5,875 bases of DNA from an uncultured Corynebacterium sp. (lineage in GTDB: Bacteria; Actinomycetota; Actinomycetes; Mycobacteriales; Mycobacteriaceae). The DNA lies in assembly GCA_945631445.1 (NCBI GenBank), contig CALZCR010000128.1, forward strand, positions 1 through 5,875. The letters are read 5' to 3'. Made by a program: the position numbers and the translations under genes. Of this stretch, positions 5,657-5,875 are shown in pieces. Below the pieces are notes generated by a model. The model saw only the letters and a list, made by a program, of their open reading frames with translations. It was not told the DNA's origin and did not search any database. How positions within the stretch are numbered: position 1 is the first letter of the stretch; every line of letters starts with the position of its first letter.

Positions 5657-5875
5657 CAGTCATCAACATCGCGATCGTCATCATCGGCCTGACGGCGCTG
5701 CCCGGCGCCTACCGGATGCTGATGGGCCCGACCCGGGCCGACCGGGTATCCGCCGCCGACTTCCTGCTGTTCATCCTGGTGGCGCTGCTGGCGCTGGTCG
5801 GCGTGTCCAAGGCCAGCGGCTTCACCTTCGACCTGGTGTTCGTCGCGGCGCTCGTGGGCTTTCTCAGCGCGGTCT
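5653..5875 (+). CDS. mrpF: Mrp antiporter subunit F (partial, runs off the window)
   Basis: Seventy-four codons are visible and the frame is open to the window edge. MrpF/MnhF is a subunit of about 90 residues with three membrane helices; here they lie at about residues 2-18, 36-51 and 58-74. The signature RMLMGPTRADRVSAADF (21-37), with the G-P-T and D-R-V bases of the family and the conserved membrane-entry Asp (D36), identifies it clearly. FDLVFVAALVGFLSAV (59-74) matches the third helix. About 15-20 residues should be missing. In other bacteria MrpF has been linked to Na+ and bile-salt (cholate) efflux. ATG 5653 overlaps the mrpE stop by four bases and has AAGGAG before it. mrpG would be expected next. 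Confidence 0.93.
   Translation, partial: MTVINIAIVIIGLTALPGAYRMLMGPTRADRVSAADFLLFILVALLALVGVSKASGFTFDLVFVAALVGFLSAV

Noticed and set aside
1..5875. CRISPR arrays, insertion sequences, tRNA or rRNA genes
   Set aside because: No spaced direct repeats, terminal inverted repeats, transposase motifs or tRNA-like cloverleaf seen; the window is a contiguous operon with uniform composition.

Overview
This window is the 5' two-thirds of an Mrp-type (Mnh/Pha) multisubunit cation/proton antiporter operon, all on the + strand. It runs from a possible fragment of an upstream gene, through a roughly 400-base non-coding leader, into mrpA (with mrpB fused to its 3' end), mrpC, mrpD, mrpE and the start of mrpF, which the window edge cuts. 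Very high GC, strong third-position G/C bias and the group-2 'A-B fused' gene order point to a high-GC actinobacterium. Corynebacterium or a close relative is my best guess; this is inferred from style and not proven by a marker gene.

Layout: bases 1-22 may hold the last six codons of an upstream gene. Bases 45-82 form a 17-bp hairpin with a 4-base loop, a likely terminator or insulator without a T-tract. Bases 136-165 look like an ECF-type (SigH/SigE-like) promoter, GGGAAAT-N16-CGTTGAC. The 250 bases from there to mrpA contain paired segments (208-221 with 276-282 and 305-311) and three small possible ORFs: a Cys-rich one starting exactly where transcription should start (171-200), an Arg-rich one (191-313) and a Pro-rich one (336-395). 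mrpA covers 425-3307, mrpC 3304-3666, mrpD 3666-5279, mrpE 5279-5656 and mrpF 5653 to the end.

Every gene junction overlaps by 1 or 4 bases (ATGA, TGATG, TAATG, ATGA), so the subunits are very probably translationally coupled and made in fixed ratio. The products form one membrane complex. MrpA and MrpD are the two complex I-like (NuoL/M/N-related) antiporter-type subunits, with intact key Glu/Lys/His residues. MrpC is NuoK-like. The MrpB domain, MrpE and MrpF are small membrane subunits needed for assembly and activity. Together they exchange cytoplasmic Na+ (or K+) for external H+, giving salt and alkali tolerance. mrpG is expected just beyond the window.

The coding part is a known system in good order. 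The less ordinary material is the leader (ECF-like promoter, leaderless Cys-rich mini-ORF, Pro-rich mini-ORF, foldable RNA), the short MrpE lacking the usual N-terminal membrane hairpin, and extra hydrophilic segments on MrpA, MrpC and MrpD, one containing a 15-bp tandem duplication.
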